From: Vibrio tubiashii ATCC 19109
Lineage (GTDB): Bacteria > Pseudomonadota > Gammaproteobacteria > Enterobacterales > Vibrionaceae
Reading direction: 5' to 3'
Assembly: GCF_000772105.1 (NCBI RefSeq)
Contig: NZ_CP009354.1
Span: 682,001-746,000 of the forward strand
DNA: 64,000 nt
How positions within the stretch are numbered: position 1 is the first letter of the stretch; every line of letters starts with the position of its first letter. Positions 36,840-46,111 of the stretch are shown here, piece after piece. Under the pieces are notes generated by a model, which did no database searches, was not told the DNA's origin, and saw nothing but the letters and a program-made list of their open reading frames with translations. Position numbers and translations under genes: made by a program.

Positions 36840-38558
36840 ATGAAAAAGGATATCAAAAAGTCTTACCTTGCACGTAGCTTAGCACTGACCTTTGCGCTTG
36901 CTGCAATCTCTCCTGCTGCGCTAGCTGACATGGCGGCGGCAAAACAATGGATGAGTGAAGAGTTTACTCCGACGACCTTGTCACAGGATGAACAAACGCA
37001 AGAGATGCAGTGGTTTATCGATGCTGCTAAGCCTTACCAAGGTATGGAAATCAATGTTGCTTCTGAAACCATTACTACGCACGAGTACGAAGCGAAAGTA
37101 TTGGCAAAGGCATTCTATGAAATCACAGGGATCAAGGTAAATCATGACCTGATTCAAGAAGGTGATGTAGTAGAAAAGCTACAAACTCAGATGCAAACAG
37201 GGCGTAACATCTACGACGCCTACATTAACGATTCCGACTTGATTGGTACTCACGTTCGTTACGGTAAAGTTGTACCTATTTCAGACTTCATGGAAGGTGA
37301 AGGGAAAAGCGTAACTAACCCATACTTAGACCTGCAAGATTTTATTGGCCTGGACTTCACGACAGGCCCTGACGGCAAGCTCTATCAACTTCCTGACCAA
37401 CAGTTCGCGAACCTGTACTGGTTCCGCGCAGACTGGTTTGAACGCGAAGATTTGAAAGCTAAGTTCAAGAAAGCGTATGGCTATGAGCTGGGTGTACCTT
37501 TGAACTGGTCTGCGTATGAAGATATTGCCGAGTTCTTTACCGATAAAGTTAAGACCATCGATGGCGAGCCTGTATACGGTCACATGGATTACGGTAAGAA
37601 AGATCCTTCACTAGGCTGGCGTTTCACGGACTCGTGGTTCTCAATGGCGGGTGCGGGTGACAAAGGTATTCCAAACGGTCTACCAGTTGATGAATGGGGT
37701 ATTCGTATTGAAGGTTGTAAGCCAGTTGGCTCAGATGTCGCTCGTGGCGGCGCAACTAACGGCCCAGCAGCAGTTTATGCAACGACCAAATATGTGGATT
37801 GGCTTAAGCAGTACGCGCCACCAGAAGCTCAGGGTATGACATTTGGTGAAGCAGGCCCAGTTCCAGCTCAAGGTTCTATCGCGCAGCAAATCTTCTGGTA
37901 TACCGCCTTTACTGCTGATATGACCAAGCCAGGTCTTCCTGTTGTTAATGAAGACGGCACACCTAAATGGCGTATGGCTCCGTCACCACGTGGTCCATAC
38001 TGGGAAGACGGTATGAAGCTAGGTTACCAAGATGCGGGATCGTGGACATTCCTCAACAGTACACCTGTTGATCGTCGTCAGGCTGCATGGTTATACGCTC
38101 AGTTTGTGGTTTCTAAATCAGTCAGCTTGAAGAAAACTCTGGTTGGTCTAACGCCAATTCGTGAGTCGGATATCAACTCAGACGCGATGACGGAAGCGGC
38201 GCCAAAACTGGGTGGCTTGGTTGAGTTCTACCGCAGTGATGCTCGTAAACAATGGACACCAACAGGAACCAACGTGCCAGATTATCCAAAACTGGCTCAG
38301 CTTTGGTGGCAATACGTTTCTGAAGCAGCAAGCGGTGAGAAAACACCTCAAGAAGCACTGGATGGTCTAGCAAAAGCACAAGACCGAGTACTGCAACGTC
38401 TAGAGCGTAGTGGTGCACAAGGTGAGTGTGGTCCTCAGCTGAATCCGAAGAAAGACCCAGAACACTGGTTATCTCAGCTAGGTGCTCCAAAAGCGAAACT
38501 GGCTAACGAGAAGCCACAAGGTAAGACTATTGCTTACAAAGATCTCATCGCTCAATAA
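36840..38558 (+). CDS. ABC importer substrate-binding protein (GlpV-like)
   Basis: The 572-residue product has a signal peptide (about 1-29, ending ALA-D) and a long family-1 type solute-binding domain: EINVASETITTHEYEAK in outline near residue 63, WFRADWFEREDLK near 195, YQDAGSWTFLNSTPVDRRQAAW near 395, and a charged C-terminus. Its length is much greater than MalE-type proteins and fits the GlpV family that binds glycerol. It ends the operon and is followed by a terminator. No glycerol kinase or dehydrogenase is adjacent, so the substrate is assigned by operon analogy only. Confidence 0.88.
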   Translation: MKKDIKKSYLARSLALTFALAAISPAALADMAAAKQWMSEEFTPTTLSQDEQTQEMQWFIDAAKPYQGMEINVASETITTHEYEAKVLAKAFYEITGIKVNHDLIQEGDVVEKLQTQMQTGRNIYDAYINDSDLIGTHVRYGKVVPISDFMEGEGKSVTNPYLDLQDFIGLDFTTGPDGKLYQLPDQQFANLYWFRADWFEREDLKAKFKKAYGYELGVPLNWSAYEDIAEFFTDKVKTIDGEPVYGHMDYGKKDPSLGWRFTDSWFSMAGAGDKGIPNGLPVDEWGIRIEGCKPVGSDVARGGATNGPAAVYATTKYVDWLKQYAPPEAQGMTFGEAGPVPAQGSIAQQIFWYTAFTADMTKPGLPVVNEDGTPKWRMAPSPRGPYWEDGMKLGYQDAGSWTFLNSTPVDRRQAAWLYAQFVVSKSVSLKKTLVGLTPIRESDINSDAMTEAAPKLGGLVEFYRSDARKQWTPTGTNVPDYPKLAQLWWQYVSEAASGEKTPQEALDGLAKAQDRVLQRLERSGAQGECGPQLNPKKDPEHWLSQLGAPKAKLANEKPQGKTIAYKDLIAQ

Positions 38559-38592
38559 GGTTTTATCGCCTTAATTGATGATTTCTCCCTCC

Positions 38593-38632
38593 TACCCGCT
38601 CTTGTCTGTTTAAGGCTTGAGCGGGTATTTTG
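38593..38632 (+). terminator. Rho-independent terminator of the ABC importer operon
   Basis: A perfect 9-base-pair stem TACCCGCTC/GAGCGGGTA (38593-38601 with 38619-38627) is followed by TTTTG. It lies 34 bases after the binding-protein stop. Confidence 0.8.
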
Positions 38633-38725
38633 ATTCGAGCCAAATCATACGCTTATAACGCTCTCGAAATTGATCAGCTTGTGCTAGTCTCACCCTAGTT
38701 GCGGCAATATTAGTGTGAGTGCATT

Positions 38726-41700
38726 TTGTTTACTGTCTACCATTCCAACCAAGTCGACGTCTTAAAGTCACTACTCGTTGAACTCGTTCGTCTCAATCCA
38801 TTAGAAAACCCTTTCGATAAAGAGCAGATCTTGGTGCAAAGCCCGGGTATGTCTCAGTGGTTGAAGATGGAACTGGCTAAAGAGTTTGGCGTAGCGGCGA
38901 ACATTGATTTTCCTCTGCCAGCGACATTTATCTGGAACATGTTTACAGAGGTATTGCCAGATGTACCTAAGCGTAGCGCCTTTAACAAAGAGTCGATGAC
39001 TTGGAAGTTGATGCACATCTTGCCTGGGCTTCTGGGTCAGCCAGAGTTCGAACCACTTAAGCGCTATCTAGAGCAAGACGAAGACAGTTCCAAGCTTTAC
39101 CAACTCTCAGAGAAAATTGCCGATATCTTTGATGGTTATTTGGTTTATCGACCAGAGTGGATTGCCAGTTGGGAAGCGGGGCAAGCGGTACTGGAGTTGG
39201 AAGATGAGCACCCTTGGCAGCCGATTTTATGGCAAGCGCTTTACGATCATACTGTTGCCTTAGGTCAGTCACCTTATCATCGCGCCAACTTGTACGAACA
39301 CTTTATCGATACCTTAGAAAACTTTCAGGGCAGTTTTGAACACTTGCCTCAGCGCTTGTTTGTGTTCGGAATTACCTCACTGCCGCCACGTTATATGGAT
39401 GCGCTTAAAGCCATAGGTGAGCATATTGATGTCCACCTGATGTTTACCAACCCTTGTCGTTACTACTGGGGTGAGGTTCGAGACAGAAAGTTCTTAGCGC
39501 GTTTAGCGGCAAAACACCGTAAACATGTGGTGTGGAATCAAGACCACTCAGAGCAACAGGGCGAGAGTGAGCAACTAAAAGGCTCGATTGAAGATAACGT
39601 ACTTGATGAGCTGCATACCGATGCGGTGGGGAATAGCTTACTCGCTTCAATGGGTAAGTTGGGACGCGACAACATGTATCTTCTATCGCAGCTAGAATCA
39701 CACGAGATTGAAGCTTTTGTTGATGTTGAGCGAGATTCATTGCTCCATCAACTTCAAGCAGACATTCTCAATCTTGAAGAGCATCAAGATGATCATCAGT
39801 TAGAAACCAGCTCGCATAAGCAAGTGGTGCAATTAGGCGATAAGTCCCTCACGCTGCACGCTTGCCATAGCCCGATGCGTGAAGTGGAAGTCTTACATGA
39901 TCAGCTATTGGCGATGTTCGATGCCGATCCAAGTTTAAAGCCACGCGATATTATTGTCATGGTGGCGGACATCAATGCCTACAGCCCAGCCATTCAAGCC
40001 GTGTTTGGCAACGCTCCCGGTGAGCGATTTATCCCTTACTCTATTTCTGACCGTACCGCCGACCAAGAAAGCCCAATCCTTAATGCATTTATGCAGCTGG
40101 TTAATCTGCCAAACACCCGCTGTTTAGCGTCTGAGTTACTCGAACTGCTTGAAACTCCGGCGATTTTAGCTCGGTTCGGCTTAACGGAAGATGAGTTTAT
40201 TTTAGCTAAACAGTGGGTCGAAGAGTCGGGTATTCGCTGGGGATTGAATGCGACCACAGGACAAGAGTTTGATTTACCTGAGACAGCGCAAAATACTTGG
40301 CAGTTTGGTATTGAGCGCATGTTGCTTGGCTATGCCATGCCAGAATCAGCAGGGCTGTTTGAATCAAGGTCAGGGGCGCTTTCACCTTACAATGAAGTGC
40401 AAGGAATGGGTGCGGAGTTAGCGGGCAAGCTGGCGCACTTTATTGAGACGATCAGCGATTACCGACACAAACTGGTACAAACTCAATCAATTGATAGTTG
40501 GCGCGAAATACTAACCTTGCTGCTGGATGATTTCTTTAGTGTTGAACTCGAAGGTGAAGCTGCGCTCAAATCGATTCGTGACACCTTGGCCAACTTAAAA
40601 GAGCAACTGACGGACGCTGCCTTCGAGCAGTCATTATCTCCGGCGATTATTACCACCTATTTGAACAACAAGCTGTCGGGGACGCGGATCAGCCAGCGCT
40701 TCCTTGCTGGGCAAGTGAACTTCTGTACCTTGATGCCGATGCGCTCTATTCCATTTAGAACGGTGTGCTTACTGGGTATGAATGATGGGGTCTATCCACG
40801 TTCTATGCCGCCAGAGGGCTTCGATCTGATGAATGGGCGAACCAAACCAGGGGATCGCTCTCGCCGAGATGATGACAGATACCTATTCTTAGAGGCTATG
40901 CTGTCTGCGCAGCAAACGCTATACATCAGCTATGTTGGCCGCTCAATCCAAGATAACACCGAGCGTGTGCCATCGGTGCTGGTTTCTGAGCTGATGGAGT
41001 ATTGCCATCAAAACTACCGCCTAGATGGAGATGAGGTGTTAGCGAGTGATGAGTCTGGAGAAAAACTGCTATCAGAACTTATCACTCACCACTCTATGGT
41101 GCCGTTTAGTGCTACCGCGTTTGTCGGTGAGCATCCAAGTTATGCTAAAGAGTGGTTACCTGCGGTGAACAGATTAGGTCAGGTAAGCGGTGAGTTTAAT
41201 CGACAACTGCAAGATTACTTACTCGATGCGACCTACCCGTTAGAGCTAGATCTGGTTGAGTTGCAACGCTTCTGGCGTTTGCCGGTGCAATACTTTTTCA
41301 ATCGCCGCTTAAAAGTGATGTTTGAGCCACCGCTACCGGTTATGGAAGATGACGAGCCCTTTGTACTTAATGGATTAGAAAGCTATCAAATGCGCGACAG
41401 TTTATTGGATAGCTTACTCAAACAGCAGCTTTCTGGTGGTCAAGATAGCAAGGGTGTGATTGAAAGCTTTGTTAAGCAGCAACGGGCGCAAGGGAGATTA
41501 CCGGTTGGCGCATTTGGTGATATCGAGTTTGAAACTAACCGAGTTCAGGCGCAGGAGCTGGTGGAAAAACTGACTTTCTTATGTGGCAGCGAAGCTAATG
41601 ACCTCGAAGTAAAGCTGACTTTTGATATCTTAGGCGAGGATAAAAAGGTCAACCTAACTGGCTGGCTGACACAGTATTATCAGTCGGGCTTAATTCGTTT

Positions 41701-42184
41701 TCGCAGCGGTAAGATTCGCTCACAAGACTACTTGTCTGCTTGGATAGACCACCTAGCGATGTCGGCGATGGGCATTAGTAAGCGCACCCATATGATTGGT
41801 TATGATCGCAAGGAAGGGGTTGTTCATCTTATCTACCCTGAAATTGCAGATGCCAGCTACGCTCATAGCTTGTTAGCTGAGCTGGTTCGTTTGTTCTACC
41901 AAGGTATGACCGAACCCTTGTGCTATTTCCCGAGAACCGCATTAGCGGGTGTTGAAGCGGGATTCAGTCGTGGGAACTGGGTGGATGATGAAGAGAAATC
42001 ACTCAAGAAAATGGCCGATACATTTAACGATAGTTTTATGGCAGCAGGTGAAGGCAATAACCCTTACATCTCGCGTATTTGGCCAAATTGGAACGACAAC
42101 TTAGCCGCGCAGGCACGCACCATCACAACATTGGTACTGCAAACTCCTCGACTAGAGGCAAAGAGCAGTGAAGACGCGCAATAG
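38726..42184 (+). CDS. recC: Exodeoxyribonuclease V subunit gamma RecC
   Basis: RecC is the subunit of RecBCD that splits the DNA strands and recognises Chi. The 1152-residue product (E. coli 1122) begins MFTVYHSNQVDVLKSLL, closely matching the E. coli start MLRVYHSN, and has VQSPGMSQWLKMELA near residue 38, LFVFGITSLPPRYMDAL near 214, and MRSIPFRTVCLLGMNDGVYPR near 675. The family N-terminus fixes the start at TTG 38726, an unusual codon that may keep expression low. It is followed not by ptrA, as in E. coli, but by a 307-base non-coding gap and recB. Confidence 0.96.
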   Translation: MFTVYHSNQVDVLKSLLVELVRLNPLENPFDKEQILVQSPGMSQWLKMELAKEFGVAANIDFPLPATFIWNMFTEVLPDVPKRSAFNKESMTWKLMHILPGLLGQPEFEPLKRYLEQDEDSSKLYQLSEKIADIFDGYLVYRPEWIASWEAGQAVLELEDEHPWQPILWQALYDHTVALGQSPYHRANLYEHFIDTLENFQGSFEHLPQRLFVFGITSLPPRYMDALKAIGEHIDVHLMFTNPCRYYWGEVRDRKFLARLAAKHRKHVVWNQDHSEQQGESEQLKGSIEDNVLDELHTDAVGNSLLASMGKLGRDNMYLLSQLESHEIEAFVDVERDSLLHQLQADILNLEEHQDDHQLETSSHKQVVQLGDKSLTLHACHSPMREVEVLHDQLLAMFDADPSLKPRDIIVMVADINAYSPAIQAVFGNAPGERFIPYSISDRTADQESPILNAFMQLVNLPNTRCLASELLELLETPAILARFGLTEDEFILAKQWVEESGIRWGLNATTGQEFDLPETAQNTWQFGIERMLLGYAMPESAGLFESRSGALSPYNEVQGMGAELAGKLAHFIETISDYRHKLVQTQSIDSWREILTLLLDDFFSVELEGEAALKSIRDTLANLKEQLTDAAFEQSLSPAIITTYLNNKLSGTRISQRFLAGQVNFCTLMPMRSIPFRTVCLLGMNDGVYPRSMPPEGFDLMNGRTKPGDRSRRDDDRYLFLEAMLSAQQTLYISYVGRSIQDNTERVPSVLVSELMEYCHQNYRLDGDEVLASDESGEKLLSELITHHSMVPFSATAFVGEHPSYAKEWLPAVNRLGQVSGEFNRQLQDYLLDATYPLELDLVELQRFWRLPVQYFFNRRLKVMFEPPLPVMEDDEPFVLNGLESYQMRDSLLDSLLKQQLSGGQDSKGVIESFVKQQRAQGRLPVGAFGDIEFETNRVQAQELVEKLTFLCGSEANDLEVKLTFDILGEDKKVNLTGWLTQYYQSGLIRFRSGKIRSQDYLSAWIDHLAMSAMGISKRTHMIGYDRKEGVVHLIYPEIADASYAHSLLAELVRLFYQGMTEPLCYFPRTALAGVEAGFSRGNWVDDEEKSLKKMADTFNDSFMAAGEGNNPYISRIWPNWNDNLAAQARTITTLVLQTPRLEAKSSEDAQ

Positions 42185-42430
42185 ATCAGCTTAGTGGAAA
42201 ACAGGTTGAAGGAAAGTAGGTGGCCGCCAGTAAATCATTATAGTGTAGGGCGTTCGCTGTACGGCCACAGGTCAGAGGGACCATTATTCTGTCGGTTTGT
42301 TGCAACTTGGCTGCTTAGACAAGCTTAGAGTTGCTCAACACATGGCGCGCATAGTAGCGGTTAGGTAACGAGCCTGCCGTGAGAAGGATCTCATAAAGTC
42401 CCAAGTTTTTAGGGATTTATATTAATAACA
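42185..42430 (+). ncRNA. Candidate structured RNA in the recC-recB gap
   Basis: The 307-base gap between recC and recB has no convincing ORF but a run of local complementarities: GTGGCCG/CGGCCAC (42220-42226, 42262-42268); GGTC/GACC (from 42270); GCAACT/AGTTGC (42302-42307, 42329-42334) enclosing GCTT/AAGC; CGG and AGG pairing with CCT and CCG (42358-42379); TGAGA-AGGA-TCTCA (42380-42393); and TCCC/GGGA near 42400-42415 followed by a T-rich stretch. Such dense folding suggests a small RNA or long structured recB leader. I recognise no known family, and no promoter is clear. The rest of the gap (42431-42491) is the AT-rich recB upstream region. Confidence 0.3.
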
Positions 42431-42491
42431 ATCGTTTTTAAGTCTGGATCACATTTGGATCTCGGGTTTTCATAAAAAGGGCAAATATTTT

Positions 42492-45400
42492 ATGACAGCA
42501 ACGTCAATGGTTACTCCGCTTAATGCCATGACTTTTCCCTTGCACGGTGCACGATTAATTGAGGCATCGGCGGGTACGGGTAAAACCTTTACTATCGCTG
42601 GCTTATACCTGAGATTGCTTCTCGGTCACGGTACATCCGAGACCAAACATCAGGTGCCGTTGACTGTCGACCAGATTTTAGTGGTGACATTTACTGAAGC
42701 GGCAACTGCAGAGCTTAGAGACCGAATCCGCGCTCGTATTCATGATGCTCGTCTTGCCTTTGCCCGAGGTAAAAGTAGCGATCCTGTGATTGAGCCTTTA
42801 CTTGATGAGTTCAGTGACCACAAACAAGCCGCGGAGATCCTTTTGCAAGCAGAAAGGCAAATGGATGAAGCCGCGGTCTATACCATCCACGGCTTTTGCC
42901 AACGCATGTTAACCCAAAATGCATTTGAATCAGGCAGTCGCTTTAACAACGAATTTGTGACCGATGAGAGTCACCTTAAAGCGCAGATTGTTGCCGATTA
43001 CTGGCGACGTAATTTCTATCCTTTGCCGCTTAATTTGGCAGGAGAGGTGCGTCGAATCTGGAATGCCCCCTCTGATTTACTACGCGATGTGACTAACTAT
43101 CTGACTGGTGCACCACTGAGCCTGTCTGTTGCTGCGATGAGTGGCAGTTTAGCGGACTTACACCAACAAAATCTAAAGCGTATCGATGAATTGAAATTGC
43201 TATGGCGAGAGCATCAGGATGACTTTTTCGCCCTGATTAGTGACTCTGATGTCAACAAACGCAGTTACACCAAAAAGTCTTTACCGACTTGGCTCGAAGC
43301 GGTCAATGTGTGGGCGGCAACAGAAACGACGGGCTATGACTATCCAGACAAACTGGAGAAGTTTGCCCAGAATACCTTGGTTGAGAAAACGCCGAAAGGC
43401 ACCGCGCCGCAGCACCTTGTTTTTGAAGCGATCGATGCTTTCCTTGCTGCGCCAATTAGTCTCAAAGCGCCTATTCTTGCCCATGCGATTGAACATTGTC
43501 GCGAGATGTTGGCAAAAGCCAAACAGCAGAAACAGTGGCTCTCTTTTGATGACTTGCTGACCAATCTCTCTGCTGCTATTGATGGTGATGAATCAGAGCT
43601 ACTTGCAGAGCGGATTCGAACTCTCTATCCGGTCGCTATGATTGATGAGTTCCAAGATACCGATCCCCTTCAATACAGCATTTTTAGCCGTATCTATTTG
43701 AACAACCCTGAATGTGGTTTGTTCATGATCGGTGATCCCAAACAGGCAATCTACGGCTTCCGTGGCGCAGATATATTTACTTACATCAAAGCGCGTAATC
43801 AGGTTTCGTCGCACTTCACTCTAGGTACTAACTGGCGTTCTAGCGCAGATATGGTCAGTGCGGTAAACCAGATTTTTGAGTTGCCTTCGAGCCCGTTTAT
43901 TTACGATAAAGATATTCCATTCTTGCCTGTCGACTCTAGCCCCAACGCGGATAAACGCGTTTGGACTATCGGTGGTCAAAAGCAACCCGCGCTCACTTAT
44001 TGGCTGCAAGATGCGGACGAGAAGCCATTACCAAAAGGTGAGTACCTAGAGGCGATGTCTAAGGCGACCGCGGATCAAATCCAAACCATTCTCACTGCGG
44101 CGCAAAACGAGCAAGCTTTCTTTAAAGATGGTAAAGGAGAGCATACGATTCAGGCGGGAGATATTGCAGTACTGGTTCGAACCGGTAATGAAGGTCGTAT
44201 GGTGAAAGATACGCTAGCCAAACAAGGTATTGCGAGTGTTTATCTATCAAACCGAGACAGCGTGTTTACCTCGCTTGTCGCCCAAGATATTCAGCGTCTA
44301 TTGCAAGCGGTACTGACGCCTGAAAATGATCGCGCCTTACGAGCAAGCTTGGCTTCTGAAATGTTTGCTCTCGATGCAGGTAGTTTAGATAAGCTCAACA
44401 ACGATGAAAATGAGTGGGAAAACGCAATCAATGAGTTTAAAGAGTACCGTAAACTCTGGACTCAGCGAGGTGTGCTCCCTATGTTGCGCAGTGTGATGAG
44501 CAAGCGACATATTGCTGAGCGCTTATTAGAAGAAGAAGGTGGAGAGCGTGCACTGACGGATTTGATGCACATCGGTGAGCTGTTACAGCAAGCAAGTCAG
44601 GAACTCGATAGTGACCATGGTTTACTACGTTGGTTGGCTCAAGCGATCAGTGATGCACAAAATGGTTTAGGTGGCAGCGAAGACCAAATTCAGCGCTTGG
44701 AATCAGAGCGTAATTTGGTGCAAATCGTAACAATCCACAAATCAAAAGGTCTGGAATATGATCTAGTGTTCTTGCCTTTCGTTCTCAGCTATCGCGAGGC
44801 TAGCGAAGCAAAATACTATGATGAGCAACAAGACAAAACCATTTTAGATATTACTGGGCAAGATGCTTCTTTAGCGCAAGCTGATAAAGAGCGCCTTGCT
44901 GAAGATTTACGTCTAATCTACGTAGCGCTTACCCGTGCCGTTTATGGCTGTTTTGTTGGGGCTGCGCCACTGAGAAACGGTCGCTCTACTAAAGAGCCAA
45001 CCGGTGTTCATCACAGTGCGATGGGGTATTTGCTACAAGATGGCAAAGAAGGGGGGATCAATGATCTCACTAACGCTATTCAACAGCATGTGGATGGGCT
45101 TGAAAGTGTGCGATTAAGCGACTTACCAGAGCTACAACAAGAGGTCTTTGTTGCCCATACTTCGCAGCAGCAAGATATAACCGCAAGTGAGCTGAAAAGT
45201 GTGATTGATCGAGATTGGCGAATCACCAGTTATTCTGGATTGGTAAAACAGGGCTCTCATCATAGCTCGGATGCCTTTACTGATTTAATGCATCTTGATA
45301 TTGATTCTTCCGATGAGCACGATGAAGATGAGTTAGTTGAACCAGAGCAATCCATCTTCACTTTCCCGCGCGGCGCTAGACCGGGTACTTTCCTGCATAC

Positions 45401-46109
45401 GTTATTCGAAGAAGTCGAGTTTACCGAGCCAAGTACTAGCGCAGCGAATACTGAGATTATCACTCATCTTCTCGACAGTGAGCAGTTAGAACCAAGTTGG
45501 CTACCGGTTTTACAGCAATTGATTGATACCGTGTTAGCCACACCACTGGACGGAAAGTCTTTGCTGCTTAACCAGAAAGGGCCAAGCCAACGTTTAGTTG
45601 AGATGGAGTTCTTGCTACCGATTGAGGTACTGGCGGCGCCGGCATTAAATCGCGTCATCCAGCGTCATGATCCTTTATCTGCAAAGGCTGGTGACTTAGG
45701 GTTTTATACCGTTCAAGGTATGTTGAAGGGCTTTATTGATTTGGTGTTTGAGCATCAAGGTAAATACTATGTCCTTGACTGGAAATCGAACCATCTGGGT
45801 GACGAGGTCGGTTTCTATCACGGAGAAGCGCTAAAATCTGCCATGGCAGATCATCGTTATGACCTGCAATATCAAATCTATGCCTTAGCGCTACATCGCT
45901 TCTTACGCAGTCGAATCGCAGATTATGACTACGATCAGCACTTTGGCGGTGTCTACTACCTATTCCTTAGGGGGATGGATGGAGAAAGCGAGCATGGCAT
46001 TTTCTCTGCCAAACCAAGCCTAGAGTTTCTTAACGATATGGACAGACTCATCGATGGGCAAAGTGTCGATGCGAAAACGAATCAAGTTGGCCAGATGGAG
46101 CTACTGTAA
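42492..46109 (+). CDS. recB: Exodeoxyribonuclease V subunit beta RecB
   Basis: RecB is the 3'-5' helicase and only nuclease of RecBCD, which repairs double-strand breaks and loads RecA. The 1205-residue product has helicase motif I IEASAGTGKTFTIAG (near residue 23), Ia VVTFTEAATAELRDR, II AMIDEFQDTDPLQY, III GDPKQAIYGFRGAD, V TIHKSKGLEYDLVFLP and VI YVALTRAVYG, then a C-terminal nuclease domain with GFIDLVF (Asp1083) and DWKS (Asp1096, Lys1098), spaced exactly as in E. coli. recD follows after 2 bases. Confidence 0.97.
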   Translation: MTATSMVTPLNAMTFPLHGARLIEASAGTGKTFTIAGLYLRLLLGHGTSETKHQVPLTVDQILVVTFTEAATAELRDRIRARIHDARLAFARGKSSDPVIEPLLDEFSDHKQAAEILLQAERQMDEAAVYTIHGFCQRMLTQNAFESGSRFNNEFVTDESHLKAQIVADYWRRNFYPLPLNLAGEVRRIWNAPSDLLRDVTNYLTGAPLSLSVAAMSGSLADLHQQNLKRIDELKLLWREHQDDFFALISDSDVNKRSYTKKSLPTWLEAVNVWAATETTGYDYPDKLEKFAQNTLVEKTPKGTAPQHLVFEAIDAFLAAPISLKAPILAHAIEHCREMLAKAKQQKQWLSFDDLLTNLSAAIDGDESELLAERIRTLYPVAMIDEFQDTDPLQYSIFSRIYLNNPECGLFMIGDPKQAIYGFRGADIFTYIKARNQVSSHFTLGTNWRSSADMVSAVNQIFELPSSPFIYDKDIPFLPVDSSPNADKRVWTIGGQKQPALTYWLQDADEKPLPKGEYLEAMSKATADQIQTILTAAQNEQAFFKDGKGEHTIQAGDIAVLVRTGNEGRMVKDTLAKQGIASVYLSNRDSVFTSLVAQDIQRLLQAVLTPENDRALRASLASEMFALDAGSLDKLNNDENEWENAINEFKEYRKLWTQRGVLPMLRSVMSKRHIAERLLEEEGGERALTDLMHIGELLQQASQELDSDHGLLRWLAQAISDAQNGLGGSEDQIQRLESERNLVQIVTIHKSKGLEYDLVFLPFVLSYREASEAKYYDEQQDKTILDITGQDASLAQADKERLAEDLRLIYVALTRAVYGCFVGAAPLRNGRSTKEPTGVHHSAMGYLLQDGKEGGINDLTNAIQQHVDGLESVRLSDLPELQQEVFVAHTSQQQDITASELKSVIDRDWRITSYSGLVKQGSHHSSDAFTDLMHLDIDSSDEHDEDELVEPEQSIFTFPRGARPGTFLHTLFEEVEFTEPSTSAANTEIITHLLDSEQLEPSWLPVLQQLIDTVLATPLDGKSLLLNQKGPSQRLVEMEFLLPIEVLAAPALNRVIQRHDPLSAKAGDLGFYTVQGMLKGFIDLVFEHQGKYYVLDWKSNHLGDEVGFYHGEALKSAMADHRYDLQYQIYALALHRFLRSRIADYDYDQHFGGVYYLFLRGMDGESEHGIFSAKPSLEFLNDMDRLIDGQSVDAKTNQVGQMELL

Positions 46110-46111
46110 TC

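Noticed and set aside
42185..42430. CsrB/CsrC-type RNA in the recC-recB gap
   Set aside because: Only about five GGA motifs are present, most not in hairpin loops; real CsrB-type RNAs have many more. Kept as an unclassified structured region.
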